Positions 9,277-17,040 of a DNA stretch of 64,000 nucleotides are shown one piece after another. Under the pieces are notes generated by a model. The model was not told the origin of the DNA. It saw only the letters and a program-made list of their open reading frames with translations, and searched no databases. The stretch's first letter is position 1. Every line of letters starts with the position of its first letter. Source of the stretch: CAYOOP01 sp964405685 (lineage in GTDB: Bacteria; Pseudomonadota; Alphaproteobacteria; Rickettsiales; SXRF01); NCBI GenBank assembly GCA_964405685.1, contig CAYOOP010000007.1, forward strand, positions 36,146-100,145. The letters are read 5' to 3'. Position numbers and translations under genes: made by a program.

Positions 9277-10131
9277 CTAAAACAAATGCCTATGGCACAA
9301 TATTGCCCCCACTAATGGCAGCCACCCGTACCACGCATTCAATTTAAAAAGCCGCATACAGTATTTGGGGTCGCGAATATCCAAATGGGTGACTTGATGC
9401 ATAAGCACCAGGCCTAACGCTCCAATCCCTAAAAAATAGGGCAATTTTGCGAATAACAATGCGCCTGCGATGCTGATCGTGAAGATAAAAATCGCATAGA
9501 AAACACCAATCCACAAAAACGGATACCGTCCCAATTTTAATGCTGTCGATTTCACGCCGATCAACTCATCATCTGGTGCATCTTGATACGCATAAATCGT
9601 GTCGTACCCAAGCGTCCAAAACACCCCGCCGATATACAGAAAAACAGATGCCAACGTCACATGATCGGTCACCGCGATCGCCCCCATCAACGCCCCCCAG
9701 TTAAACGTGAGGCCCAGGAACAATTGTGGCCAATAGGTGATGCGTTTCATGAACGGATAGAGGACCACTAGCGGCAGTGCTGCCAGCGACCACAATGTAA
9801 ACTGCACCCCAAAATGCAGCGCAATCTCCGCCGCGCCAATGAGCAGCAACACTACAAACACCCACGCCGTTTTGCGCGAAATCTCGCCGCTAGCTAGCGG
9901 CCGCGTTTTCGTGCGTTCCACTTGCGCATCAAATTTCTGATCGGCCAGGTCATTAATAATGCAACCGCACGAACGCATAATCACCGCGCCGAGGATAAAC
10001 AGCGCCACATCCCAAAACCGCGCCCGGCCATGCATGTGGAGTGCGAGCGACCATAAACACGGCCACAGCAGCAGCAAAATCCCAGCCGGTTGATGAAAGC
10101 GCAGCAGACGAACGAGAGGATGAGGCATCAT
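9277..10131 (-). CDS. ubiA: 4-hydroxybenzoate polyprenyltransferase
   Basis: Membrane enzyme of ubiquinone synthesis that attaches the polyprenyl chain to 4-hydroxybenzoate. The 284-aa protein has about eight hydrophobic segments and both Asp-rich motifs: NDLADQKFD at residues 60-68 and YDTIYAYQDAPDD at about 185-197. UbiA next to RsmE and GshA is a familiar alphaproteobacterial neighbourhood; here an XRE regulator gene lies between ubiA and rsmE. Confidence 0.96.
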   Translation of the reverse strand: MMPHPLVRLLRFHQPAGILLLLWPCLWSLALHMHGRARFWDVALFILGAVIMRSCGCIINDLADQKFDAQVERTKTRPLASGEISRKTAWVFVVLLLIGAAEIALHFGVQFTLWSLAALPLVVLYPFMKRITYWPQLFLGLTFNWGALMGAIAVTDHVTLASVFLYIGGVFWTLGYDTIYAYQDAPDDELIGVKSTALKLGRYPFLWIGVFYAIFIFTISIAGALLFAKLPYFLGIGALGLVLMHQVTHLDIRDPKYCMRLFKLNAWYGWLPLVGAILCHRHLF

Positions 10132-10206
10132 AGGGTGAGTTTAAATCATTCTTTCGCCTAACGCAAAGGCATGATGATGAAGAGGCTCGAACACTTTGCC
10201 ACCGCT

Positions 10207-10701
10207 CTATTTATATTTTGGGTGCTTTTCTGTTTTTCTTCTTTCTTTGATAGCTCGTGTCATCACGTTGCGAATTGTGGAAGTCTCATCTAACTCAAGC
10301 GCATTGCATAGCTTATTAAATGCCTTGGGGGATGGAAGAGACTTTCCATTTTCCCACCTGCTTATCATCCCATACGAGATATTGGATTTTTCAGCCAGCT
10401 CTCCACACGACAACCCTTTATTTTCGCGTGCATTGGACAATAAGGCTCCGAAAACGCTGCCACCACCAATGAGTTTGCTAAGTCCTCCACGTTTTATGGC
10501 AGGAATATCATGTTCGAATTTATCTATTTCCTCCATCATGCTGTCTTTTACATCAGCAAGAGAAGTGCCTTTGGCTATTCTTCTTACAAAAGAGTCGGGC
10601 TTTTTGTGAGTACCAATCGCATCAGCACTCTTCACCTTTACTGTGGTATCAGCTAGCGCAACGGTGGCGGTACCACTTAGGTTTGAATCATCGTCGGACA
10701 T
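10207..10701 (-). CDS. XRE-family transcriptional regulator
   Basis: A 164-aa protein whose residues 83-138 form a classical HTH_3 domain (ALLSNARENKGLSCGELAEK, then SNISYGMISRWENGKSLPSP). The N-terminal 80 residues are polar and unassigned, and the last 20 residues are very basic. It is AT-rich compared with ubiA and rsmE and is inserted between them. A palindrome seven bases upstream of its start codon may be its own operator. It could be a phage- or plasmid-derived repressor, but no phage gene is nearby. Confidence 0.85.
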   Translation of the reverse strand: MSDDDSNLSGTATVALADTTVKVKSADAIGTHKKPDSFVRRIAKGTSLADVKDSMMEEIDKFEHDIPAIKRGGLSKLIGGGSVFGALLSNARENKGLSCGELAEKSNISYGMISRWENGKSLPSPKAFNKLCNALELDETSTIRNVMTRAIKERRKTEKHPKYK

Positions 10702-10707
10702 GGCTAG

Positions 10708-10722
10708 AAATTATCATAATTT
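10708..10722. promoter_or_regulatory. Putative operator of the XRE regulator
   Basis: AAATTATCATAATTT is a perfect 7-bp inverted repeat around one central base, seven bases upstream of the XRE start codon and in the divergent gap towards rsmE. Size and position fit an autoregulatory site for an HTH_3 dimer. AT-rich palindromes of this size can also arise by chance. Confidence 0.4.
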
Positions 10723-10806
10723 AACCAAATGTCAACGCGTGCAAACCAGCTAAGAGGCTGTGCGTTCATGCTTCCATGCGTCGCAAAGGCCTGATAGACA
10801 AGGCCC

Positions 10807-11550
10807 ATGAAACCCATCTGCCGTTTATACGTGAACGCACCACTAGAGCTAGGTGCGAATATCTCCCTCGAAGAATCGCAGGCGCATTATCTGCTCCACA
10901 CGTTGCGTGCCAAAGAAGGGCAGGCTCTTTCGCTATTTAACGGGAAGGATGGTCAGTGGAGCGCAATTATCCACGCCGTCAGCAAACGTGGTGTGCAAGT
11001 ACAGTTAGAAAAACAAACACGTGCGCAAATAAACGCGCCGGATGTGCAACTGCTGTTTGCCCCTGTCAAAAATGAAAAGCTCGATTTTCTGGTGATGCGG
11101 GCGACCGAACTCGGCGTTTCCGCCATCCGCCCGGTAATGACAGCGCGCACCATTGTCACACGCATCAATCTCGAGCGCATGGAAAAGAATCTGATCGAAG
11201 CGGCTGAGCAATGCGAGCGGCTGGATGTGCCGCAACTTTTGGAACCACAACCGCTTGATAAAGCACTCGCCGGGCTTAAAGGCCGCTTGTTGATCCACGC
11301 CGATGAATCAGGTGCAGGTAAAACCGTGCGCGAAGCACTGCCGAGCATGAAAAAACAACCCGTTTCGGTCCTCATCGGGCCCGAGGGGGGCTTTACGAAC
11401 GAGGAACGCGCACTTATATCTACCCTGCCGAATGTGCTAGGTTTAAGCTTGGGCCCGCGTATTTTGCGTGCTGAAACTGCAACCATCGCCGCACTCGCTA
11501 ATATCCAAGCCTGGCTTGGTGATTGGGATGCAAAACCGAGGTTTGAATGA
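10807..11550 (+). CDS. rsmE: 16S rRNA (uracil1498-N3)-methyltransferase
   Basis: Methylates U1498 of 16S rRNA using SAM. The 247-aa product has the N-terminal PUA-like part and the SPOUT knot with GPEGGFTNEE at residues 191-200 and LSLGPRILRAETA following, both diagnostic for RsmE. Its last codons overlap the gshA start by 4 bp (ATGA at 11547-11550), so translation is probably coupled. Confidence 0.96.
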   Translation: MKPICRLYVNAPLELGANISLEESQAHYLLHTLRAKEGQALSLFNGKDGQWSAIIHAVSKRGVQVQLEKQTRAQINAPDVQLLFAPVKNEKLDFLVMRATELGVSAIRPVMTARTIVTRINLERMEKNLIEAAEQCERLDVPQLLEPQPLDKALAGLKGRLLIHADESGAGKTVREALPSMKKQPVSVLIGPEGGFTNEERALISTLPNVLGLSLGPRILRAETATIAALANIQAWLGDWDAKPRFE

Positions 11551-12848
11551 TCATTGATCAATTGCGCGATGTGTATGACGCGCGCCATGAAGAAGTAGAA
11601 GCGTGGCTCGGGCTACAGCGCAAACGCGCGGCACCGTTTATCACCACCTCGGTTGATTTGCGCCATTCGGGCGCGCGTCTTGCGCCGGTTGACACCAACC
11701 TCTACCCCGCCGGATTTCAGAATCTCTCCACCAACGCCGAACGCCGCGCCGCCATACAATTCAAAGAATGCTTAGGCGACGCCAAACGCGTGCTGATTGT
11801 GCCTGAAAATCATACACGTAACTTGCCGTATTTTGAAAATCTTGTAACCTTGTTGCGTATTTTACAAGCTGCTGGTTTTGAAGTGGAGATTGGAAGTCTG
11901 GTGGCAGAAAAAGCAGCTCCATTACATTTTAAGACGGCAAGCGGTGTGGAGTTGATTCAGCAACCACTCACTATACGTTCCTCCCCCAATAGGGGGGAGG
12001 TTAGGAGGGGGGCAGGCTTGCTCAATATTTTCGGCTCGAGCAAGAAGGCCCCCTCCCCATCCCTCCCCCTAATGGGGAGGGAGTTAATGACCGATACCGG
12101 TTTTGTACCAGAAGTTATCCTGCTTAATAACGATTGTTCGAGTGGCCCCCCCGCACTGCTTGAAGCCATCGCTCAACCCATCCTGCCGCCGGTTAAAATG
12201 GGCTGGTACCGCCGCCTGAAAAGCAAGCATTTTACGGCTTATTGCGCGCTCGCCGATGAATTCGCGCAGGCTTTTGGGTTGGATAAATGGACGATCTGCG
12301 CAGATTTCAAAGCCGTAAACGGCGTCAATTTCAAAGCCAGCGAAGGCGTGGAAACCTTGGCGCGAGAAGTGGACGCGATGATTGAGAATGTGCGCAAGAA
12401 ACACGCGCAATATGGCATAACTGATGACCCGTACGTTTACGTCAAAGCCGACAGCGGCACCTATGGCATGGGCATTATGGTGGTAAGGGGTGGCGGCGAG
12501 CTGCTCGACATGAATAAAAAAGAACGCAACAAAATGCATGTGATTAAAGAAGGCGTCGAAGTCCACAACGTCATCTTGCAAGAAGGCATCCCCACGCGCG
12601 ACACCGTTGCCGGCAACCCTGCTGAACCCATGATTTATCTGGTCGACGGTGTGCCCGTCGGCGGCATGTATCGCGTCAACGCCAACCGCGACGCCTATGG
12701 CAATTTAAACGCCGCCGGCATGGAATTTAAAGGCATGTGCGATGAAGTCGAGGCGACATTTAATTGCCGCGAACCGATGAAAGACTGCGACTTCCGCGTC
12801 TACGGCCTCATCGCTGCGCTTGCGGCGCTTGCTGCGGGGAGAGAATAA
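11547..12848 (+). CDS. gshA: Glutamate-cysteine ligase carrying an in-frame palindromic cassette
   Basis: First step of glutathione synthesis, joining glutamate and cysteine with ATP. The 433-aa product belongs to the PF08886 type found in many Alphaproteobacteria: N-terminus with FITTSVDLRHSGARLAPVDTN, later YVKADSGTYGMGIM and an ATP-grasp-like C-terminus with YRVNANRDAYGNLNAAGMEF. Residues about 145-180 (SSPNRGEVRRGAGLL ... PSLPLMGREL) are encoded by a GC-rich palindromic cassette at 11980-12083 and have no counterpart I can recall in the family. The reading frame is intact on both sides, so the enzyme is probably functional with a surface loop. It is coupled to rsmE by a 4-bp overlap. Confidence 0.93.
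   Translation: MIIDQLRDVYDARHEEVEAWLGLQRKRAAPFITTSVDLRHSGARLAPVDTNLYPAGFQNLSTNAERRAAIQFKECLGDAKRVLIVPENHTRNLPYFENLVTLLRILQAAGFEVEIGSLVAEKAAPLHFKTASGVELIQQPLTIRSSPNRGEVRRGAGLLNIFGSSKKAPSPSLPLMGRELMTDTGFVPEVILLNNDCSSGPPALLEAIAQPILPPVKMGWYRRLKSKHFTAYCALADEFAQAFGLDKWTICADFKAVNGVNFKASEGVETLAREVDAMIENVRKKHAQYGITDDPYVYVKADSGTYGMGIMVVRGGGELLDMNKKERNKMHVIKEGVEVHNVILQEGIPTRDTVAGNPAEPMIYLVDGVPVGGMYRVNANRDAYGNLNAAGMEFKGMCDEVEATFNCREPMKDCDFRVYGLIAALAALAAGRE
11980..12083 (+). repeat. Type 1 palindromic cassette inside gshA
   Basis: Two GC-rich hairpins (CTCCCCCAATAGGGGGGAG and CTCCCCCTAATGGGGAG) flank GTTAGGAGGGGGG on the left and a C-rich partner on the right, with a copy-specific centre whose ends pair as CTTGCTC/GAGCAAG. 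The whole unit is about 104 bp, palindromic, and keeps the gshA frame. Its relatives are in glmS and at the start of aguA. Confidence 0.85.
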
Positions 12849-12851
12849 CGC

Positions 12852-12940
12852 GTCATCCTGCTGAACCCAAGGGGTTCGAGCAGGATCTCAATTGATAAGC
12901 GGATTCTGCTCGACTGCTTCATAAGCAGGAGAATGACAGT
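12852..12940. terminator. Bidirectional terminator built from palindromes
   Basis: Between the convergent stops of gshA and the methyltransferase lie a strong hairpin at 12852-12886 (GTCATCCTGCT...AGCAGGATC with inner GAACCC/GGGTTC) and a weaker related one up to 12937, followed by a T run at 12939-12945. It is a GTCATCC-type element and probably terminates both transcripts. Confidence 0.7.
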
Positions 12941-12943
12941 TTT

Positions 12944-13579
12944 TTATCTCTCCACCACAATCAACCATTGTTTCGCGAGCACCTCTTTCATACGTCCACC
13001 GGTAAGATACGTCAAAATCGCGCGCGCATCGAAGGGCTTCCACGCCTGCGGAATATCCGCACTCACCAGTTTCAATCCGCCGCAACAGGCCAATTCAATC
13101 CCCGTTTCGCGCGTGAAAAAACGCAAGTGGGTGCGGTCGAGTAAGCCCGCATCCTGATAGATAAAATCACCTTTGAACAACAGGTTTTTAATAAATTTCA
13201 AATTGCGCACATTGGGAATCGACACAATCATCCGCCCGCCGGGCGCCAGTAACGGCGTCAATTTTTTCACCATTGCCCACGGGTCCACCAAATGCTCGAG
13301 CACGTCGAGGCATAAAATCAAATCAAGCGAACCAGGCGCAATTTCTTCGCAAAAAGGCAGCGCCGCCGCATCGCCCACCCACACGCGATCGCAAATATTT
13401 TTCGCATGCGCCCCAGCATCAGCCGACATTTCAACCCCACCCGCCCACGAGATAGGGTGGCGTTGTTTCAACGCCGCAAGTGTTGCGCCTTCGCCGCAGC
13501 CGAGCTCCAATACGCGTTCTAATTTCGCCGATACATGTGGCAAAATCTCTGTTCTGGCATGAGCATAGTAACCACTCAT
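12944..13579 (-). CDS. Class I SAM-dependent methyltransferase
   Basis: A 211-aa methyltransferase with motif I LELGCGEG at residues 24-31, an acidic residue after beta-2 (GGVEMS), and LCLDVLEHLVDPW typical of the methyltransf_11/23 group. The substrate is unknown. The start at MSGYYAHARTEILP overlaps the stop of the upstream glycosyltransferase gene by ATGA, so the two are translated together and probably act on the same surface glycan or lipid. The open frame upstream of this ATG overlaps the glycosyltransferase gene and is not used. Confidence 0.88.
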   Translation of the reverse strand: MSGYYAHARTEILPHVSAKLERVLELGCGEGATLAALKQRHPISWAGGVEMSADAGAHAKNICDRVWVGDAAALPFCEEIAPGSLDLILCLDVLEHLVDPWAMVKKLTPLLAPGGRMIVSIPNVRNLKFIKNLLFKGDFIYQDAGLLDRTHLRFFTRETGIELACCGGLKLVSADIPQAWKPFDARAILTYLTGGRMKEVLAKQWLIVVER

Positions 13580-14406
13580 TTCCGTTTCCCCCTCATAAAA
13601 TCCCACGCACCGGCGATGCTTCCTGCATGCCGTTGCATTTTTTTCGGACTGCACGATACCAGTGCTACCAGCCATTTGCCAGCCTGCACGATCAGAAATT
13701 CCATCACCGGCGAGGGCAGACCATATTTTTTTGCCACGTAACACTTCGACCAGGCCTGATGGTAGCGTGTGACATATTGCCCCGTATCTCGCCCGGATTT
13801 GCCACGCGCATGATGCACAATCGCTTGCGGCGCAACCACAATGCTATACCCCGCATCCGTTATCCGGCGGCAGAGGTCGTCGTCTTCATAAAATAGAAAA
13901 ATCTTCTCATCAAACCCGCCGAGCTTTAAAAACAACTCGCGTCTCACCAGCATGCACGCGCCCGACACAAACGGCACGCACGCTTCCGCCTCCGGCAACA
14001 CCAGCGTTTTGTTGGGATTCGGCAAAAACCCTGCGAGATAGGAATGTGGCTGGAAAAACACCCGCCCGTCCGGTTCTATCAATTGCGGCGCCACCATCGC
14101 TGCATCGGGATACGCGGCTTGCACCAGTGTTTGAATAGTACCCGGTGCTACCGTTGCATCCGGATTTATGAGCAGGCAGAATTCGGTTTCCGTTGCCTGC
14201 ACACCTACATTCATAGCACGGCCAAACCCAAGATTTTGAGAGTTTTGAATCACCTCTGCACCCGCTTCCAACGCCACACTCACGCTATTATCACTGGAAG
14301 CATTATCCACCACCAGCACTGCCACACTCTCGCGTTTAAGCGCAGCAATGCACGCAGGCAGCACATGCGCACTATTGTAGCTAACGATAACGGCGGTGGC
14401 GGACAT
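13576..14406 (-). CDS. Family 2 glycosyltransferase
   Basis: A 276-aa GT-A glycosyltransferase: TAVIVSYNSAHVLPAC at the N-terminus, VVDNASSDNS, LLINPDATV (the DxD-like position), and FDEKIFLFYEDDDLCRR, a set typical of rhamnosyltransferase-like GT2 enzymes. The C-terminus has a hydrophobic patch (FLIVQAGKWLVALVSC) that could anchor it to the membrane. It is co-translated with the methyltransferase downstream, suggesting synthesis of a methylated saccharide. Donor sugar and acceptor cannot be told from sequence. Confidence 0.9.
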   Translation of the reverse strand: MSATAVIVSYNSAHVLPACIAALKRESVAVLVVDNASSDNSVSVALEAGAEVIQNSQNLGFGRAMNVGVQATETEFCLLINPDATVAPGTIQTLVQAAYPDAAMVAPQLIEPDGRVFFQPHSYLAGFLPNPNKTLVLPEAEACVPFVSGACMLVRRELFLKLGGFDEKIFLFYEDDDLCRRITDAGYSIVVAPQAIVHHARGKSGRDTGQYVTRYHQAWSKCYVAKKYGLPSPVMEFLIVQAGKWLVALVSCSPKKMQRHAGSIAGAWDFMRGKRK

Positions 14407-14417
14407 GGGCTTGGCTC

Positions 14418-14458
14418 AACAAATAACTATTTGTTAATTAGATATGTTTGTGTATATT
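14418..14458 (+). promoter_or_regulatory. Putative promoter with overlapping inverted repeat
   Basis: In the divergent gap before the 817-aa gene, TTGTTA at 14431-14436 and TATATT at 14453-14458 are separated by 16 bases, a plausible sigma-70 type promoter. An inverted repeat AACAAAT-aact-ATTTGTT at 14418-14435 overlaps the -35 box and could be an operator. Inferred from sequence only. Confidence 0.4.
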
Positions 14459-14508
14459 GACAAATTACATTGGTCATCAAACTATCGTTAAAAGGCAAGT
14501 CTTGCAAT

Positions 14509-16962
14509 ATGATACAAACCAAATCTTCCACTCACAATCCTAACAGAAAAGATGCTGTACCCCTCAGCGTGCCCGTGAGTCAATTCGTGAGCGCCTTAAG
14601 CGAGCGATTTGCGCAGTATAAACGCAAGGAATATCAGTACCAACTTGATGCTTCGCAAAAACAGGAGGATTTCGTAGCGGAAATAAACACAGCCATGCAG
14701 CAAATGGCAAGACGCCAACCTATCCGCCCAGACCCACTTCACCCACTCACACGCGATGCATTTTCTAAAATGCTGACTGGAGCAGTGGTTCCGACACCAG
14801 AATTATTAGAGGCAATGCCGAACGTATTAGGTGTCTTCGGCGATCAACGTACAGTGCTTCTAACTTTGGGAAGTCGCGCGATAGCAGACGATAAACAGCG
14901 GCGTAAAGCCGCGTGGCTCGAAACGCCGGAAGGTCGAGCAGCAGCATTTCAAGCTCAACAAGCTAAGGCGGCTGAGGATTCGCGCATCGCACAAGAACAA
15001 GAGGCTGTGCGTTTGGCACAAGAAGAAAGAATTGCCCTGATTGTACAACAACAATCCGCAGAAAAAGAGCAGGCTGCGGCGCTGCTTAGGGAACAGCAGG
15101 AGCGAGAAGCTGCTGTACGTAGAGAACAAGAAGAAGCGCGCGTGCACGCCAGAGATGTTGCTGCCGAGGCCACAATTCAGGCAGAAGCGGCCGCCCAGAT
15201 TGCTAAACAGCGCATCGACACCAACAAAGACGCGTGGAAGAAAAATAACCCTAAAGATAGACCATTCGCACTTTCCTTTCAGGAAATGCTCGAAGCAAGT
15301 CATGAAAAAGGCCAAAATTTTGGGCAGTTCCTGTTTAAAACAGTGCTGCCGACGTGGAAAATGTCGCAAGTAGATTTTTGCGATCACATGCACCGCTTGA
15401 ATAAGAAGCAGAAAAGCGATGCTAAGCCCACACTTACGGATACGGTGTTATCATCTTGGCGGCGTGCGTACGGTATCAAGGCGCTGCGCAACACCAAAAA
15501 TCCAACGGATAAAGGAACAAAACCATTGCGCGATAGCGTGGATGTCATCTGTCGTGCATTTGGCATTGCGCCCCAAAACGGCGAATTAATGGCAAAGCAT
15601 GAAATTATGCTTTGGAAAGCAATTGATGGTCACGCTTTTGCGTGGAAGGGGAAAAAGGGAATTGAAGCAATCGATGCTGCTATCGTAGATTCTAGCAAAA
15701 CTGGGGAAACAGGTGCATTAGTAAAAGAATTAATTGAAGCCTCTGGTATTCGCTATGAGCGTTTGAGGGAAGCATTGAATGTGCAGCAATTATCTCAATG
15801 GATGAAAGGCGCACACATTGAGAAAGTAGAGATGGCGTTACAATTTTTGCAGCTGGTGAATCCGCAGCCTACAGAGGAATTGGCGGCCAATGGCTCCTAT
15901 ACGATCAGCAAGCAAAATAGAGAAATTCTTTCGCTATTAACGGGCCGTCAATTTGATATCGAGAAAATGCTACAGGGCGCTGAGAAACAAGGAAACCCAG
16001 GTGGTGCTTTATTTGTAGCGCTAACGGCGAGACAAGGGCTTATTACGCTTAGTCCTCACGAAACCGTGGTACATTTTAATGCATCAAATTTGGCATGCAC
16101 TGAGCATCAGGTCAAAAAAATGCGCACGGGCACTCAATTGCAGCGTGGCGGGAAAATTTCCGAACCGTATGCAAGAGCTATTATTAAAATGGTAGAAGGT
16201 AGCATGCAGCACCTCGTGAAACTAGGCATATGCAAGCCATTTACGCCAGAACAAAAAGAACGCTGTGTTGATATGCTTACAGGTGTGCCACACCCAAAGA
16301 AAATGCTGCAAGCATCTGTGAGAGGTGAATTACCAATCGGAGAATTGGTGAGTAAATCATGTGAACGGCTCGATCTAAATCACGTAGGTGAGGGCAGTTT
16401 CTGTGAAGAAGTTGGCATTTCTCACATGTCCGGATTTGTGCTTGGCAAATCGTATTTACAAGCTGAAACGGCAGAAAAGATGGCGACATGGTTCGTAAAG
16501 CGCTATGGCTTTACTCCGGAAGAAAAGAGCAAGTTTATTGCTCTGGCTATGGGCGTCAATCTGCAACGCACGCCAGATGTAATTTTAGATGGTGTCATCA
16601 GCGGTGCTACCCCACGTCTGGAAGGGTTACGCGAGATTTATGATTACACAGCCCTTTCGCGTGAAGCTTTAGCTCAAAAAGCAAAAGTAGGCGGCATCAT
16701 ACAATATAGCGTTACAGAAGCATCCGCTGGTCGTATTGCGGCTGACAAGTCAGCGCTCAAACGTATTGCACGCGCCTGCGGTATCAGCGAAGGCAGAATC
16801 AATGACTTTGTGCGTACATATGATGCTAATCAGGTTTCCCGCAAATCCTCTTTGCCGCCTAACGATGATTCTCCAACAGAATATTGGCAACAACAGATGA
16901 AAAATCGCCCTGCTACCAATGGATGGGCGCGTGGTAGGGCGTCACAAGATAGTGAGCAATAG
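14509..16962 (+). CDS. Large protein with coiled coil and several HTH-like segments, unknown
   Basis: Not recognised. I choose the ATG at 14509 (817 aa); a TTG at 14470 is possible. Residues about 130-250 are a long Ala/Glu/Gln-rich coiled coil. After it come at least four segments that look like diverged XRE-type helix-turn-helix units: near 280 (MSQVDFCDHMHRLNKK ... VLSSWRRAYG), near 410 (ALVKELIEASGIRYERLREA), near 630 (GSFCEEVGISHMSGFVLGKS) and near 730 (YTALSREALAQKAKVGG, then RIARACGISEGRINDF). They are separated by helical linkers. No signal peptide or membrane segment. The gene is AT-rich relative to neighbours and stands alone with its own promoter. DNA binding is plausible, not shown. 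Confidence 0.8.
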   Translation: MIQTKSSTHNPNRKDAVPLSVPVSQFVSALSERFAQYKRKEYQYQLDASQKQEDFVAEINTAMQQMARRQPIRPDPLHPLTRDAFSKMLTGAVVPTPELLEAMPNVLGVFGDQRTVLLTLGSRAIADDKQRRKAAWLETPEGRAAAFQAQQAKAAEDSRIAQEQEAVRLAQEERIALIVQQQSAEKEQAAALLREQQEREAAVRREQEEARVHARDVAAEATIQAEAAAQIAKQRIDTNKDAWKKNNPKDRPFALSFQEMLEASHEKGQNFGQFLFKTVLPTWKMSQVDFCDHMHRLNKKQKSDAKPTLTDTVLSSWRRAYGIKALRNTKNPTDKGTKPLRDSVDVICRAFGIAPQNGELMAKHEIMLWKAIDGHAFAWKGKKGIEAIDAAIVDSSKTGETGALVKELIEASGIRYERLREALNVQQLSQWMKGAHIEKVEMALQFLQLVNPQPTEELAANGSYTISKQNREILSLLTGRQFDIEKMLQGAEKQGNPGGALFVALTARQGLITLSPHETVVHFNASNLACTEHQVKKMRTGTQLQRGGKISEPYARAIIKMVEGSMQHLVKLGICKPFTPEQKERCVDMLTGVPHPKKMLQASVRGELPIGELVSKSCERLDLNHVGEGSFCEEVGISHMSGFVLGKSYLQAETAEKMATWFVKRYGFTPEEKSKFIALAMGVNLQRTPDVILDGVISGATPRLEGLREIYDYTALSREALAQKAKVGGIIQYSVTEASAGRIAADKSALKRIARACGISEGRINDFVRTYDANQVSRKSSLPPNDDSPTEYWQQQMKNRPATNGWARGRASQDSEQ

Positions 16963-17040
16963 GCGGCTCTGCTAAATTACGATCTGTGTGGAGGCACAAG
17001 AATTAACCCATTCTCAACCATCTTACACTAATTTTCTGGC

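Noticed and set aside
13580..13744. N-terminal extension of the methyltransferase
   Set aside because: Lies within the glycosyltransferase gene in another frame; the ATGA overlap gives the natural start.
10207..16962. Prophage remnant suggested by XRE and multi-HTH genes
   Set aside because: No integrase, structural, lysis or replication genes of a phage; the genes are isolated among core genes.
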